Source: an uncultured Brachyspira sp. (GTDB taxonomy: Bacteria > Spirochaetota > Brachyspiria > Brachyspirales > Brachyspiraceae). Taken from it: 64,000 nucleotides of DNA. Made by a program: the position numbers and the translations under genes. The notes beneath the pieces are model-generated. The model saw only the letters and a list, made by a program, of their open reading frames with translations, was not told the origin of the DNA and made no database searches. Of the stretch, positions 35,330-46,295 are shown piece by piece (the stretch's first letter is position 1; each line of letters opens with the position of its first letter). The stretch lies in NCBI RefSeq assembly GCF_934747485.1, contig NZ_CAKVGN010000003.1, positions 1 to 64,000 of the forward strand, read 5' to 3'.

Positions 35330-36427
35330 TCATTTCTTTACCAAGCTTCTTTTTGTAATTAAATCTACTATATCCGTGTTGCCGTTTTCCATAGCGTACA
35401 TTAAAGCATTTTTTGATAAGTTATCTGTTATGCTTAAATCTGCATTGCCGTCAAGTAAATACTCTACAGAATCATAATCTCCATTTTCTGCTGCAAACAT
35501 CAAAGCTGTTTTTCCGTCATTATCTTTAATATTAACATCTGCATTAGCATTAATTAATGATAAAACAATATCCTTCTTGCCTGATATACTTGCCCATATT
35601 AAAGCAGTTCTTCCGTCAGCCATTCTATAATTAATATCAGCCTTACCTATTAAAAGCGATGACACTATATCATTCAACCCCAAAGATGAAGCTAAAGCAA
35701 GTGTTGTAATATTTCCATAATATCCATAACTAGATACCACATTAGCATCAGCATTTCTCTCAAGAAGCATTTTAGCCACTTCTCCATTGCCTTTAGCTAT
35801 AGCATAAAATAAAGCATTAGCTCCAACATTATTAACTTTATTTATCTCACTTCCATTATCAAGCAATAATTTAACTATATCATCATGATTATTATAAGCG
35901 GCAACCATAAGAGGAGTCATATTATAATTAGCATCATCTGGATTAACATAAAGACCAGACATATTAACATCAGCACCAGCATTAATAATCATTTCTGTTA
36001 TAGTATAATATCCCTTGCCAGCTGCCTGAAGTAAAGCCGTAGTGCCGTTATTAACTTTGATATTTGGATTGGCATTTTTAGCAAGCAAATAAGAAGCTAT
36101 ATCAACATATCCGTTTTCTGCCGCATAAGTTAAAGCAGTTTTTCCATGTATACAACTAGCATTAACATCTATTTTTTGAGATAATAGCAAAACAACTATA
36201 TCTTTATAACCTCTAAAAGTAGCTGTTATTAAAGCATTATGTCCTTGCATATCACCAAAATCTATATAGCTTGAAATAGAACCAGCAGAAATTAATCTTT
36301 TTATTCCATTAATATTACCTGTATTAGCATAATCTAATAATTGGTCTAATTTGCCAGTATTAGTATTTTGAGAAAATAAAAAAGATATATTAAAAATAAG
36401 TATAAAAATCAAACTAATATAACGCAT
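35330..36427 (-). CDS. Secreted ankyrin-repeat protein
   Basis: A 365-residue protein with a signal peptide (MRYISLIFILIFNISFLFSQ). About nine ankyrin repeats fill the rest (for example GHNALITATFRGYKDIVVLL, GKTALTYAAENGYVDIASYL, NVGANALFYAIAKGNGEVAK). Ankyrin repeats mediate protein binding; secreted ankyrin proteins are numerous in Brachyspira and may act in the periplasm or at the host interface, which is inference. GAGG precedes the ATG. Repeat copy C lies upstream. It is convergent with the small lipoprotein gene. Confidence 0.85.
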   Translation of the reverse strand: MRYISLIFILIFNISFLFSQNTNTGKLDQLLDYANTGNINGIKRLISAGSISSYIDFGDMQGHNALITATFRGYKDIVVLLLSQKIDVNASCIHGKTALTYAAENGYVDIASYLLAKNANPNIKVNNGTTALLQAAGKGYYTITEMIINAGADVNMSGLYVNPDDANYNMTPLMVAAYNNHDDIVKLLLDNGSEINKVNNVGANALFYAIAKGNGEVAKMLLERNADANVVSSYGYYGNITTLALASSLGLNDIVSSLLIGKADINYRMADGRTALIWASISGKKDIVLSLINANADVNIKDNDGKTALMFAAENGDYDSVEYLLDGNADLSITDNLSKNALMYAMENGNTDIVDLITKRSLVKK

Positions 36428-36531
36428 AATAAATATTCCTCAAATATAGTTTTAGCCTTATTACAAATTCGGAATTCGTATATATAATATTGAATGCTTG
36501 CTATAAAAAACTTGATTAAAGCAACAATTTA

Positions 36532-36742
36532 TTCACCGCACGTTTAGAAAATTTTTGTTTATAGTTTAGGTTATAATTTTAGCTGCTATAATATTTATAG
36601 TTTATTCTGCGTGCGGGGAGTAAAACTTAAAAAATTAAAATAAAACTTGGGTGGGCGTTAATATTTTTTATTAGGCAATAAGAAAATAGAAAGCTAAGAA
36701 ATTTAGATAATAGCAATAAACATAGAGGGCGGGGAGTGTAAT
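36532..36742 (+). repeat. GCACGGT/GGGCGGG dispersed element, copy C
   Basis: CACCGCACGTTTAG (36535-36548), TTCTGCGTGCGGGGAG (36605-36620), AACTTGGGTGGGCGTTAAT (36644-36662) and GAGGGCGGGGAGTGTAAT (36725-36742). It ends right at the stop codon of the TPR gene and fills the gene-free stretch 36428-36741. Confidence 0.7.
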
Positions 36743-38445
36743 TAAATTTTTATTTCCCAGCCTTTATCATCACAGAATTTTATTGCTACTTCATTTCCTG
36801 ATTTAGCTGTATCAATAATTTGACTTTTTATTATTTCTTTTAATTGTTCATTAGCTAAATTGTATGCAGTATCTAAATCATTGTATGCATCATCAAAAGC
36901 TTTTTTGTATTCTTCTGAATTTTTAACAACTATTTTTGCTAATAATAATGATTTAGATATATATCTATTAAAATAAGCTTCTGAATTATTTGGATTTAAC
37001 TCTATAGCTTTATTATAATCTTTTATTGCTTCTTCTAGATAATCAATATTATTATAAGCATTAGCTAAATCCTTTTTAGTATTACCTCTGTTATAGTAAG
37101 CTTTTGAATAATTAGGATTTAATTCTATAGCTTTATTAAAATCTTTTATTGCTTCTTCTAAATAATTTATATTTTTATAAACGTTAGCCAAATCTTTTTT
37201 AGTACTACCCCTATTATTATAAGCTCCTGAATAATTAGGATTTAATTCTATAGCCTTATTATAGTCTTCTATTGCTCCTTCATTATCTTTTAATTTTTCT
37301 TTGATAATACCTCTATTATTGTAAGCTTCTGAATTATTAGGATTTAGCTTTATAGCTCTATTATAATCTTCTAAAGCTCCTTTATCATCACCTAACTTTT
37401 CTTTAACAAGTCCTCTATTTGTGTAAGCATATTCATTATTAAAATCTATATCTATTGATTTATTATAATTATTTAAAGCTTTCTCATATTTTTCTAATTG
37501 ATAATAAACCATACCTATATAAACATAAGCATTAGAAAAATAAGGATTTATTTTTACAGATTTATTAAAATATTCAATAGCTTCATAATACATTTTTAAT
37601 TCATATTTAACTACGCCTATATTATAAAAAGCACCTGAATAATTATTAATATGATTTTTATCTTTTACATTATCAATATCTCCATATAATTTTATTATTT
37701 CTAAATTATAATTGATTACAGAGGTATAATCTTTATTATCATATGCAAGTGAAGAAAAATTTAATAACTGGAATATTCTTATATACTTATTGTATTCATC
37801 AACTGTATTTTTTATTAATTGTTTTACCTCTTTTTCTACAAGATTTAATTGAATTTTTGATTGCTCTAAAATATTATTATTTATAAAATAACCTGCAAAA
37901 GTAAATACAACCATTATTACTGATAAAAAAGCAAACCAGAATGTGAGTACATCATTTGAGTTTTTCATTATTTCTGAAAGTGATGCTTTTAGTAAATCTA
38001 AACCTATTTCAAAAGATTTTTCTAATTCGTCAAAACCATTTCCTTCACTCACATTCATAATATTATTATTGTTTATTGATATTCTATCTCTTATACTTGT
38101 GCATGATGAAGATGTATTAGATGCTATACTTTCATTTGTATAATTATTTGTTTCTATTGATAAATTATTAAATATATTTGATAAGCTTTGTTCGTATGAT
38201 TTAAGGGCATTATTGAATCTTTTTTCTACGTTGTTGGTATGATAAAAATATATAAAAGCAAAAGAAAATAAGGATATAATAAATAAAATTATAAAAAATA
38301 AATTATAGTATTTGTGAAGAATCTTGTACAATTTATATTTTGTCTTTACAGTATAGAATACTATAGTTGTACTAGTTTTATAACATTTATATACAATAAG
38401 AAAAGTTATAGAAACTAATATTATATTGAATATAATTTCTTTCAT
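36742..38445 (-). CDS. Membrane-anchored tetratricopeptide-repeat protein
   Basis: A 567-residue protein. TM helices lie at about residues 3-20, 50-70 and 172-195, with a short extracytoplasmic loop between the second and third. From residue ~260 there are eight to nine TPR units (AFYNIGVVKYELKMYYEAIE, AYTNRGLVKEKLGDDKGALE, AYNNRGIIKEKLKDNEGAIE). Two of them are an expanded 42-residue form (TKKDLANVYKNINYLEEAIK and TKKDLANAYNNIDYLEEAIK), evidently a recent tandem duplication. TPR arrays bind partner proteins; the function is unknown. AGGTGG precedes the ATG. It is preceded by repeat copy D and followed directly by copy C. Confidence 0.85.
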   Translation of the reverse strand: MKEIIFNIILVSITFLIVYKCYKTSTTIVFYTVKTKYKLYKILHKYYNLFFIILFIISLFSFAFIYFYHTNNVEKRFNNALKSYEQSLSNIFNNLSIETNNYTNESIASNTSSSCTSIRDRISINNNNIMNVSEGNGFDELEKSFEIGLDLLKASLSEIMKNSNDVLTFWFAFLSVIMVVFTFAGYFINNNILEQSKIQLNLVEKEVKQLIKNTVDEYNKYIRIFQLLNFSSLAYDNKDYTSVINYNLEIIKLYGDIDNVKDKNHINNYSGAFYNIGVVKYELKMYYEAIEYFNKSVKINPYFSNAYVYIGMVYYQLEKYEKALNNYNKSIDIDFNNEYAYTNRGLVKEKLGDDKGALEDYNRAIKLNPNNSEAYNNRGIIKEKLKDNEGAIEDYNKAIELNPNYSGAYNNRGSTKKDLANVYKNINYLEEAIKDFNKAIELNPNYSKAYYNRGNTKKDLANAYNNIDYLEEAIKDYNKAIELNPNNSEAYFNRYISKSLLLAKIVVKNSEEYKKAFDDAYNDLDTAYNLANEQLKEIIKSQIIDTAKSGNEVAIKFCDDKGWEIKI

Positions 38446-38586
38446 AATACAAACCCACCTTTAATATTATAAACAATATTTGATTTTTATCTATTAATTT
38501 GTATAAAAATATTCGAATTTAAAATATTAAAAGTTATATATAGTTCTTTTTTAGAATTATAGTTATAAAAAAATTAAAAATTTTAT

Positions 38587-38798
38587 TTACATGCCCCGCC
38601 CTTTAAAATTTTTTGTGTTAATTTGCAATTATCATTTTCTTTATTTTTTAATGCTCATATTAGTAAAAGCACACCCGCCCAAGCGTTTATTAGATTAGTG
38701 AATTTTTATTAACGCACGGTAAATGCATTTTTTTATATAGTTTAAATTATTGTTTTTAATAAACATATATTTTAAATTTTGCTCACCGTGCGTGATAA
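38587..38798 (-). repeat. GCACGGT/GGGCGGG dispersed element, copy D (reversed)
   Basis: On the plus strand: CATGCCCCGCCCTTTAAA (38590-38607), GCACACCCGCCCAAGCGTTT (38669-38688), TTAACGCACGGTAAATG (38709-38725) and GCTCACCGTGCGTGAT (38781-38796). This is the reverse complement of copies A-C, and it fills the gene-free stretch 38446-38810. Confidence 0.75.
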
Positions 38799-38810
38799 TG
38801 AATCTAAATA

Positions 38811-40259
<1,449 letters not shown>

Positions 40260-40354
40260 CTATATATTTAGATTTTTATATTATAAAAATATAGTTGTTT
40301 GATATATACCTAAACAAATATATTTTGTCAAAAATTAGTTTCTTATACTGATTA

Positions 40355-40412
40355 TTTGCTGGGACTAGTCCCTGCACCCCAAGTTCTTTTATTGGTATAA
40401 AAGAACTTTTAT
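40355..40412 (+). repeat. Family 1 repeat module inside the bgl operon
   Basis: GCTGGGACTAGTCCCTGCAC (40359-40378) then AGTTCTTTTATTGGTATAAAA-GAACTT (about 40382-40408). It matches the start of the copies at 6385 and 32098 and lies between the PTS and glucosidase genes. Confidence 0.65.
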
Positions 40413-40456
40413 ATACTAAAATAATCAAATCTTGCCAATAAATTAAGTAGTTATAA

Positions 40457-42409
<1,953 letters not shown>

Positions 42410-42489
42410 TTATCTATAATAATGAAGGTTTGGCCAACTTAATGTCACCATCCAAATATATTAAAAATCATATAATAATAAATACTTTT

Positions 42490-43338
42490 TTATTCTTTCC
42501 TCTTTGCTTTTTCTATATGTATAGTTAAATATAATTTCTCCTCATCGCTTATATCATAAGAATGAGAAAGTGAAATATATTCCGCTATTTTTAAAGTGCA
42601 TTCATAAGCTTCTTTATATTTTAATTTAACTATTGCAAGTAAATCTTCATCTTCCTTGCCATTATAAATATTTTTTTGAAATAGCCTCAAAGCAAAAAAT
42701 TTTAAATGTGTTAAAAATCTATTGTAGTAGACAGAATCTTCATTAAACTTTATATCAAAATGTTTCTCTACTATCATAACTATTTTTTGTATAAGTTTTG
42801 TAATGTCTTCTATTTCATCTATGCAATTAAAATCGCTATTGGTTTGAGCATTAACTATATGCAAAGCTATAAATCCTGCTTCATCTTCTGGAAGTTTTAT
42901 ATTAAAATATTTTTCTATAATATCTAAAGCTTTTAAACCTATGCTGTATTCATCTTTATAGAATTTCTTTATATCCCAAAGCATCATATTTTTGATATTA
43001 ACGCCATCTTTAGTTCTTACTATTGCCATGTATATATGGTCCATCAAAGTGATATATAAAAAATCATTTAAACTTCTTTCTGCTTTAGTTTTAGCATATT
43101 CAATAATTTCTTCTGATACATTAAAGTATTCTATTGGTATATCTTTTAATAGCTGCTGCAATTTATTATTATTATCTGAATTTTCTAATAGGAAAGTTTT
43201 ATCAATTTTTTATTCATCTATTGTATCTCCAATTTTTTTAGAGAAAGCTATACCTCTTCCCATAACAATTTTTTCTGTTTTGCCATCTTCTTCAAAAATA
43301 ACAGCCACATTATTATTGAGTATTTTTCCTATTTTCAT
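42490..43338 (-). pseudogene. BglG/LicT-type transcriptional antiterminator with in-frame stop
   Basis: Read from the ATG at 43338 (AAGGAG upstream), the first 42 codons are the RNA-binding CAT domain: [19 protein letters not shown], then [18 protein letters not shown]. The next codon is TAA (43212-43210). The same frame then continues as KIDKTFLLENS, LLKDIPIEYFNVSEEI and two complete PRD domains, with the four regulatory His in HIYMAI, HIVNA, HLKFF and HIEKA. LicT has E-A-R at the stop position and many relatives have Ser, so one TCA-to-TAA change explains it. The total length (282 codons) matches LicT (277). Either the operon has lost its antiterminator, or the stop is read through, or it is a sequencing error. 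Confidence 0.88.
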
Positions 43339-43361
43339 AAGGAGTTCTCCTAAAAATAAAA

Positions 43362-43425
43362 AAACCTATTTATATAAAAACAAAATACATAATTTTTACA
43401 ATTTTGCCTTTATATAAATAGGTTT
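43362..43425 (-). terminator. Leader terminator of the bgl operon
   Basis: A perfect 17-bp stem: AAACCTATTTATATAAA (43409-43425 on the minus strand) with TTTATATAAATAGGTTT (43362-43378), followed by a T run. It stands between the promoter and the antiterminator gene, where a BglG-type protein would prevent its folding. Confidence 0.9.
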
Positions 43426-43516
43426 AGCTTGCTTATTAAAAAATATCTGCAAAGAAAATAAACAATAACTATCCAATATGTTATTATATGATAATCTATA
43501 TAATGTTTATTGTCAA
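43420..43516 (-). promoter_or_regulatory. bgl promoter and RAT-like antiterminator target
   Basis: TTGACA (43511-43516), a 17-nt spacer and TATCAT (43488-43493). Right after it, GGATAGTTATTG (43474-43463) and AAGCAAGCTAAACCT (down to 43420) resemble the two halves of a BglG/LicT RNA target, GGATTGTTACTG...GGCAAAACCT. They overlap the left arm of the terminator as in known systems. The loop is longer than usual. Confidence 0.7.
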
Positions 43517-43548
43517 CCATTTTTTTATATATGTGTAAATATTATAAA

Positions 43549-43652
43549 TAAAGCTTGGGCGGGAGTTAAAAAATTCTATTTAGGTCTTAGAAAATAAAAA
43601 TGCTTCAATTTCAAATAAAAGTTATAAACAAAATAGGGCGGGGAGTGTAAGT
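43549..43652 (+). repeat. GGGCGGG dispersed element, second half only (copy E)
   Basis: AAGCTTGGGCGGGAGTTAA (43551-43569) and ATAGGGCGGGGAGTGTAAG (43633-43651) match the second module of copies A and C. The first module is absent, so the two modules can exist independently (compare copy F). It lies in the gene-free stretch 43339-43761. Confidence 0.7.
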
Positions 43653-43761
43653 AAATTTTTTAAAATATTTAATAGTCTTTATAAAAATAGAATAATTAAT
43701 AAAAAAGTTCATTTATCTTGTTTATTAATAGATTTATTATATAATAAAGTGGGAGTAAATT

Positions 43762-44238
43762 ATGGATAGAAATGAAGTTATTATATGCAAAAATGAAAGC
43801 GATATAGTTGATGCTATTATGAGAGATGAAGATGTTATATGTATAGAATCTTCTTTGGGCAAAAAAGTATCTAATATCAAAAACACAGGTAAAATAGCTT
43901 GGGGATTACTTATTGGAGGAGTTGTTGTTGCCGTAACTGCGATTATATCTTCCAAAACTTTGAGTAAAGGAAAAAGTGTATTAGTTTCATCATTAGCTAC
44001 AATACCTTCTTTGGGTGTGGCAATAGCTTATATTGGTTTTCCTTCAACAATTTCTCTTCTACAGATTATGATAGATTCTTATAAAAAAAATGACGGCATT
44101 AACGGTGCTAAAAATATAGTCTTAGCTTTAAGAAATAATTATTATATTGCCGAGTTTGACAGAGAAAAAATGACTTTAAAAAAAGTTTCTAATACTGAAG
44201 AAGTAAAAGAAGTTAAAATATCAGAAATAAAAAGTTAA
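43762..44238 (+). CDS. Hypothetical membrane protein
   Basis: A 158-residue protein of unknown function. The N-terminal ~45 residues are soluble. TM helices span about 50-70 (IAWGLLIGGVVVAVTAIIS) and 82-105 (VLVSSLATIPSLGVAIAYIG). A soluble C-terminal domain of ~50 residues ends in a Lys/Glu-rich tail. GGGAG precedes the ATG. The stop overlaps by 4 bp the convergent end of the lipoprotein gene on the other strand. Confidence 0.7.
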   Translation: MDRNEVIICKNESDIVDAIMRDEDVICIESSLGKKVSNIKNTGKIAWGLLIGGVVVAVTAIISSKTLSKGKSVLVSSLATIPSLGVAIAYIGFPSTISLLQIMIDSYKKNDGINGAKNIVLALRNNYYIAEFDREKMTLKKVSNTEEVKEVKISEIKS

Positions 44239-44642
44239 TTATTTAAAGGCAATTTATCTATAGTTTCTATTTTCCATTTAGAAGATTCGTATATTAATGT
44301 TATATAATAATAAGTAGGGCTTAGTTTTGTATTTCTTATAATATAGCTTCCTCTGTCATTTTTATTAGCTTCAGCTGTTATATAATTTATTGTAGAAGAA
44401 TATTCTCCATCTTCTAATGATAGCATATTTTTAATAGAATCATTATTTTTTAGTATTATATTTTCCATCTGGTTTATATTTTCTATGTTAGAGTTTTTTT
44501 CTAGCCATTTTATGTTTTCATTTATTATTTCATTTTTCATTTCTGTGTAAAAAGAAAACAAACTCTCTTTTTTAATAGTGTTAACATCATCAAGGCAAGA
44601 TACAGTAAATAGGCTTATTATTATTAAAATGATTTTTTTCAT
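44235..44642 (-). CDS. Small lipoprotein, hypothetical
   Basis: A 135-residue lipoprotein: the signal peptide ends in the lipobox FTVSC (Cys about residue 16). The C-terminal beta-rich part (YYYITLIYESSKWKIETID) resembles the end of the next gene upstream (NDKWNILTINFF), so the two may be distant paralogues with an NTF2/DUF4878-like shape; this is only pattern-based. It lies 23 bp after that gene on the same strand, so one transcript is likely. Confidence 0.7.
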   Translation of the reverse strand: MKKIILIIISLFTVSCLDDVNTIKKESLFSFYTEMKNEIINENIKWLEKNSNIENINQMENIILKNNDSIKNMLSLEDGEYSSTINYITAEANKNDRGSYIIRNTKLSPTYYYITLIYESSKWKIETIDKLPLNN

Positions 44643-44665
44643 TTTTTATCCTTATATATTATTTT

Positions 44666-45154
44666 TTAATTAAAAAAGTTAATAGTTAAAATATTCCATT
44701 TATCATTTAAATATATTCCCACAATCTCAATAGAGTTTTTAGAAATTTTATTAAATGAAGGATATTCTATTTGTGCTATTTTTATATCCTTATATTCTCT
44801 GTATGTTATAGCAACATCATAATATCCGCCGTCTTTGGGCAAATAATTACAAAGTGCTTCTTCATCGTCTGAAAATATTCTCTGATATATAGAAGCTCTG
44901 TTTCTTATAGATTCTATAATATCTGCAGTTGTAAGCTCATATAATACATACATCTCATTTATTTTTTCTACAGTATTTTCATCGAGATTAGTAACAATAT
45001 TTGATGTAAACTCCAAAGTATCTTTTGCAGATATTAATGTTGATATATATTTTTCAAACATATAAGCACCATATTCTGAATCTGCCTTATATTCTTTTTT
45101 GCAAGATACGAGTATAAAAATAGTTATTATAATCAATAAAATTTTTTTATTCAT
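44666..45154 (-). CDS. Small lipoprotein, hypothetical
   Basis: A 162-residue lipoprotein with lipobox ILVSC (Cys about residue 18) and lysines following it. The mature part is mixed helical and beta (TLEFTSNIVTNLDENTVEKI, DVAITYREYKDIKIAQIEYP). It starts 1 bp after the CheB stop, so it is translationally coupled to cheB. A link to chemotaxis is suggested by position only. Confidence 0.7.
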   Translation of the reverse strand: MNKKILLIIITIFILVSCKKEYKADSEYGAYMFEKYISTLISAKDTLEFTSNIVTNLDENTVEKINEMYVLYELTTADIIESIRNRASIYQRIFSDDEEALCNYLPKDGGYYDVAITYREYKDIKIAQIEYPSFNKISKNSIEIVGIYLNDKWNILTINFFN

Positions 45155-45155
45155 T

Positions 45156-46283
45156 TTAATATTTTCCTTTTAATTTTATTGTTGTATATTGTATTAAAAA
45201 ATCTGCCATATCATAAAGCGATATTATAAAATTAACAGCATTATTTTCTATAGCACTTTTAGGCATACCAAATATAGTGCTTGTAATTTTATCTTGTGCA
45301 ATAGTGAGGTTTTTGTTATTATACAAATTAATAATTCCTTCTGTGCCGTCATTTCCCATGCCGGTCATTATTACTGCTATTGCTTGATTTTTTATATTAT
45401 CATTAATTGTGTTAAATAAATAATTAATTGATGGAATATAAGGTAAGTCTGATTTTAAATTAGGCTGCAATTTTATTTTGATATTATTATTATCTAAGTA
45501 TATACCCATATTATTTTCTCCGGGGCAAATATACGCAAAGCCGGATTTTATTTCTTCATTATCCTCTGCTTCTTTTACTGTAATTTGCGATACATCATTT
45601 AAGCCCTTTGCTAAAGAATATGAAAAATCTTTTGGTATATGCTGTGCTATAAGTATCGGTATGGGGAAGTCTTTTGGTATAGAGGGGATTAATATTCTTA
45701 AAGCTTTAGGTCCTCCTGTTGATATTCCTATAGCTATGAGTTTGGGTTTTTTAAAATCTGAATAATTTATTTTATTTATGACTTCATTTACTCTGTTTAC
45801 ATGGTAGGGGAAAGTATTGATGGTATTTCTTTGTATACTAATATTTTCAAAAAAATTATTGTTTATAGTTTCTTTTGCTTTTATTTCTTCTTGTTGTTTA
45901 GTATTTTTATTTGCTATTGTATTTAATATTTCTTTTTCTATATATTCTATATTTATATTTTTATTTATAATTTTAAATGCACCTAAATTTGTTAATCTGC
46001 TATTTAAATCATCATTTTTATCTTTAGTTGATAATACTACTACTTTAGTGTTTATATTATCATTTTTCAATTGTTTAAGAAGCTCATATGCTCCCATCAT
46101 AGGCAAATTAAATTCAACAAAAGCAAAATCTGTTTTATTATTTATTATAGTTTTATATGCATCTATACCATTATTTACAATATTTACTATCTTTACAGCA
46201 GGGTTTTTGAGAAGTATTTTTTTTATATTATCAGAAGTTTCTTTAGAATCTTCCGCTATTAATACATTGATAAATAATCCCAT
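45156..46283 (-). CDS. cheB: Chemotaxis methylesterase CheB (receiver plus esterase)
   Basis: A 375-residue two-domain protein. Receiver domain ~5-120: the acidic pair is in VLIAEDS, the switch residue in VVVLSTKDK and the conserved Lys is K108. But the phosphoacceptor position is Glu57 (FAFVEFNLP) instead of Asp. Esterase domain ~180-375: the catalytic triad is Ser188 (IGISTGGPK), His215 (IAQHIPKDF) and Asp312 (TGMGNDG). CheB removes methyl groups from receptor glutamates. Glu at 57 could mimic the phosphorylated state and make the enzyme always active, which is inference. It lies between lnt and two lipoprotein genes; cheR is not adjacent. Confidence 0.88.
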   Translation of the reverse strand: MGLFINVLIAEDSKETSDNIKKILLKNPAVKIVNIVNNGIDAYKTIINNKTDFAFVEFNLPMMGAYELLKQLKNDNINTKVVVLSTKDKNDDLNSRLTNLGAFKIINKNINIEYIEKEILNTIANKNTKQQEEIKAKETINNNFFENISIQRNTINTFPYHVNRVNEVINKINYSDFKKPKLIAIGISTGGPKALRILIPSIPKDFPIPILIAQHIPKDFSYSLAKGLNDVSQITVKEAEDNEEIKSGFAYICPGENNMGIYLDNNNIKIKLQPNLKSDLPYIPSINYLFNTINDNIKNQAIAVIMTGMGNDGTEGIINLYNNKNLTIAQDKITSTIFGMPKSAIENNAVNFIISLYDMADFLIQYTTIKLKGKY

Positions 46284-46295
46284 AATACACCAAAA

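Noticed and set aside
43161..43339. A frameshift in the bgl antiterminator gene
   Set aside because: Reading the codons shows that both parts are in the same frame; the break is one TAA codon and not an indel.
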